Both the position numbers and the translations under genes were made by a program. Source: Rattus norvegicus (Eukaryota; Chordata; Mammalia; Rodentia; Muridae). Taken from it: a DNA stretch of 64,000 nt. Positions within the stretch are counted from its first letter, which is position 1, and every line of letters begins with the position of its first letter. Shown here piece by piece: positions 60,787 through 64,000 of the stretch. The notes beneath the pieces are model-generated. The model was not told the origin of the DNA and did not search any database. It saw only the letters and a list, made by a program, of their open reading frames with translations. The DNA is taken from NCBI RefSeq assembly GCF_036323735.1, contig NC_086026.1, positions 93,341,859 to 93,405,858 on the forward strand, written 5' to 3'.

Positions 60787-61085
60787 GGGTACTTTTTGTC
60801 AACTTCATACAAACTAGTCACATGGGAAGGGGGAACCACAATGGAGACTTTGCCTCTATTAGAATGGCCGGTGGCCACATTTGTGGGTATTTTCTTGATT
60901 GATGATTGATAATGGGAGATCCCAGTCAACTGGGATCGGTGCCACCCCTGCACAGGGAACCCTGCCTTGAGTTCCCGCCCTCACATCTCTTCATGGAGGA
61001 CAGAAGCTGTAAGATAAAACAACGCTCTTTCTTCCTAGGTTGCTTTTTATCATGGTATTTGTTACAGAAACCAAATAGAACAAAG
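60787..61085 (+). repeat. Rodent interspersed repeat, copy 3 of 3 (family not named)
   Basis: TTTGTCAACTTCATACAAAC, TTTTCTTGATTGATGATTGA, TGGGATCGGTGCCACCCCTG and CTAGGTTGCTTTTTATCATG correspond to blocks in the copies at 7818-8262 and 25860-26245. Confidence 0.5.
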
Positions 61086-61387
61086 ACCTTCTACGTTCTT
61101 TTATGTAGCATTCTTATTTCAAAATAATTTATAATGAGCAAACTCGTAGATGGGGAAGGCAGCAGCCTTTAGTGACTCAGATTGGCCACGGTGCTTCCAG
61201 ATCTCTAATGCACTCTTTGATGCCTGCTGTTTCCCACTACCTTGAGAAGCAAAGTGACTCACAGTTAATTCTAAAACTGCAGATAGATCTAATGGGAGGG
61301 AAACTACTGGAATATGCTATACAAAGATAATCGGTTCTGTGTGCATATAGATCGGTGTATACTTTTAATAAAGAGATAGTTAAATAA

Positions 61388-61495
61388 TACATCCAGCTTG
61401 TGTGGTGGCACACATGTGCAGCCTCAGCTATTTGAAGCAAGAGCATTACAAATCTGAGGCCACTGAACAGAGGAGCAAGACCCCTCTAACAAAAG
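61388..61495 (+). repeat. B1-like SINE, sense, diverged
   Basis: CCAGCTTGTGTGGTGGCACA, AGCCTCAGCTATTTGAAGC, GAGCAAGACCCCTC. Confidence 0.6.
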
Positions 61496-61593
61496 GAGCC
61501 TGGGTATTCCAGTGCTAAAGATGAACGTAGAACAAAGGAATGGCGTTTACAGGTGACCAGGTGCACTATTTCATCCCTTCATTTTTATGCAGA

Positions 61594-61606
61594 ACACACA
61601 CACGCG

Positions 61607-61662
<56 letters not shown>
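61594..61662. repeat. (CA)n microsatellite
   Basis: About 34 units with early CGCG interruptions. Confidence 0.97.
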
Positions 61663-61666
<4 letters not shown>

Positions 61667-63025
61667 ATAAATCTTGAGAAAGCAGTTTAGTGCTCAGCCA
61701 CTGGGTCTTAAGCAGGCTGTCCTTCATTTGTACAACAGGGCTTGGGCAGCAGCGACACCTAGAGGCCTGATGTCTGGATACAAGTAGAGGGCTTCCTGTT
61801 AATTTTAACCATCACCAGAACAAATAAATAGAACCCTGAAGATGGCAACGGCCTATTCAGAAGCCTCTTGCGGGAAGCCTCGTTGTAGGAGGAGGGGGGA
61901 CGTGTGCTCCCGTGGAGGGGAAAGATGAGCCCGTGTGGAAGCAGGCCTGCATGCATTTACCTTCTGCAAGCTTCTGTCCAAGGATATAGAGGTTTCTTTA
62001 AAGTGAATCATGGAACAAATCAGATTCCCCATGTCATCAACCATAGGATCTCACAGACTTGGCAAGAGAAAATATAACTATGGTGTAGGCTCTGGAGGAA
62101 GCCACACAGTGCTCAGGGCAGTACTCGCTGGACCAGCAGAAAGCTAAGAGCAGACCTGCTATGGGCCAGAAAGCTGCAGTGATGAGCCCTTCACTTGCTA
62201 ACAAGGAAGCGGAATAACCACACAAGAGAGGAGGGAAGATGGGCACAGGGGTGCATCCCTGTTGCACTTTACACAGCAACATTAATTAACAGTGCAGTGA
62301 CTCCCGCTACTCAAAAGCCGCCTAGATATGGTGGCTTACAACATGGACACATGTAGAATTCAGGTTAGATGTCTCACAAGCCAGTTGTCAAGCGCAGTGA
62401 CTTCTGTGTGTTCCAGAAGAAAATCAGCTGCCACCTTCTCAGCCCCTGGAGGCTGCCTGGTTGACAGTCACATCACACAGACCAGTGTGTTACTTCCTTG
62501 TCTCTTCTCTTGCTCAGACACTCTTCCTCGTTCTTGAAAAGACCCCGGTGATTGCCTTGAGTCACCACACATAATAATCCAACATAACCTCTTCATCTCC
62601 AGAAATTTCCACCAGCAAACCTGCTGGTGCCGGTGTAAAGTAGTGCGTTCACACGCTGTCTTCAGCAGAGGACATTATCCTACATATTGTGAGCATTGCA
62701 TGTGCTAACCCTGCGATGCTGGCTAAGGATATTTCAAGTCCCTGGCTCTAAGGAAGGAAGGATGTGGATCAAGCAAATAAATCAGATTCCTAGCAGTGTT
62801 AACTAGGAGGTTAGTTCAGATGAGGCGATTAGTTCAACGTCTGACTGATAAGAGTTAGCCAAGCAAATGGCTTTTAAACAGAGCAAATATCAATACGCAA
62901 AGGTTCTGTGCAAAGGTTCAGAAATGTACAAATGGTTCATTAGTTTCTATGATTAATAAGATATTGGGTGATATTGCTAAAAGTGGCAGATGAGACTTAG
63001 CTATGTTGTGAGAGAGATTCTTGGA
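61663..63025. other. Intergenic DNA, nothing recognised
   Basis: No gene, RNA or clear repeat is seen. Confidence 0.45.
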
Positions 63026-63105
63026 GGCAGGGAGGAAGGGAGGGAAGAAGAAAGAGGGAGAGAGGGAGGGAGGGAGGGAGGGAGGGAGGGAGGGAGGGGG
63101 AGGGC
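63026..63105. repeat. (GGGA)n purine array
   Basis: Mixed GGAA/GAAG start, then about 10 consecutive GGGA units from 63064. Confidence 0.97.
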
Positions 63106-64000
63106 GGTTTCCCACAAAAGCATTTCTTCTCTGTAGGATGTCATACAGGTGAATGCAGGTAGAAGATAGAACGAGGCCTGTCATTGGACAAGAAGGAAGG
63201 ATGGGCGGGAGAAAAGTTTTAGAGAGGGGAGGAGACTGGAGGAGGCAGGAGAAGCAATGGAGAGAACATGGAGGCTGATGTTAGGATTCCTCTCTGTGTA
63301 TTTACAAGTTGTTATGAATATTCTTAAGGGATGGATGTGTACAGGGCTGTGTATGTTTAGGTAGGCAATTATATCTTATCAGTTGGATCAGAGCTTGTTG
63401 TGTTGTGTGTTCCTTCATGTGGAGATTTAAGTTTAAGAGAGTATGTGGCGGCCAGAGACACAGGGCCGCCATGGAATCGGGATGGATATTTCTGGCATGG
63501 CGGCAACCTGCCTTGGGAACTGGATGGGTAGAGAGATTGTTGCCAGGCTCAGAGAGAAGCCTTCGGCAGTGTGATAGGGGTTGGAGCAGAGCGGGTGAGG
63601 TGCTTTGCTGACTGAGATGAAGATGTCTACCAGATATCTTGGGGCACTACGATGCCCCGACCTTGTGCGGGGGTGGGTGAGGGGAAGACAACATTTATTA
63701 TAATTTTACAGCAGCACTTCTCTGTCCTGTAGGAGATTGTACAACCTGGCCAAACAGTCAGATACTTGAGATGTATTTTAATCTACCTCTTTGTTAGCCG
63801 TCTAATGATAAAAAAAAAAAAAACTATAAAGCTAGAATTGGTGACCCCATGGAAATATTAAAAGAGCATTTCTAGAAGAAGATGTGAAATTTAATTTTTG
63901 TGAGGCTCTTACAAGTTCTGTTCTTTTACCACTAGCCTCAGGAACAATTTAGTGAAATTTTCACTAAGTTTTAAAAAAAGAACAAGAAATCTCCATGCTA
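63106..64000. other. Intergenic DNA, nothing recognised
   Basis: A GC-richer stretch at 63440-63610 (GGCGGCCAGAGACACAGGGC) holds a 68-codon open frame but resembles no gene I know. A poly(A) run of 13 lies at about 63811-63823. Confidence 0.4.

Noticed and set aside
63405..63611. Small coding gene in GC-richer DNA
   Set aside because: 68 codons without splice sites, conserved motif or known likeness; treated as intergenic.
1..64000. A previously undescribed multi-gene system
   Set aside because: Only one known gene is supported; the rest is intron, repeats and intergenic DNA.

Overview
This is mammalian nuclear DNA from a murid rodent, most likely rat (Rattus). Spliced exons sit among B1, B2 and B4 SINEs, L1 tails and long CA/GT microsatellites. 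The rat pointer is three little-diverged ID (BC1-type) SINEs, each with target-site duplications. There are no bacterial-style genes, operons or CRISPR arrays; most long open frames are chance readings through repeats.

The only protein gene I can support is the 3' part of Sh3bgrl2 (SH3-domain-binding glutamate-rich protein-like 2), on the + strand. Its internal exon 2 (28851-29036), exon 3 (44630-44710) and the start of exon 4 (48852-48863, coding for the last three residues and the stop) join in phase 0 and give residues 16-107 of a 107-residue protein. Exon 1, expected to encode the first 15 residues, is not in the window, so bases 1-28850 are intron 1. A long 3'UTR follows the stop; its end is uncertain, with candidate poly(A) signals between about 51.8 and 54.6 kb.

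Layout: 1-28850 is intron 1 with old L1, B1/B2/B4 SINEs, microsatellites, an LTR with a tRNA-Phe-like block (20201-20531) and an LTR with TATA box and poly(A) signal (about 21930-22312). 28651-28817 is a possible cryptic exon just before exon 2. 29037-44629 is intron 2 with three antisense ID elements, an old L1, a 26-bp minisatellite and a GGAA/GGGA array. 44711-48851 is intron 3 with B1s, a hAT-type element and a young L1 tail. From 48864 comes the 3'UTR and then intergenic DNA with a second young L1 tail, TG arrays, a 52-bp tandem duplication and a GGGA array.

I found no new multi-gene system. The observations most worth checking are the extended tRNA-Phe match inside an LTR flanked by a direct repeat, the possible poison exon before exon 2, and two similar L1 tails in direct orientation bracketing the terminal exon.
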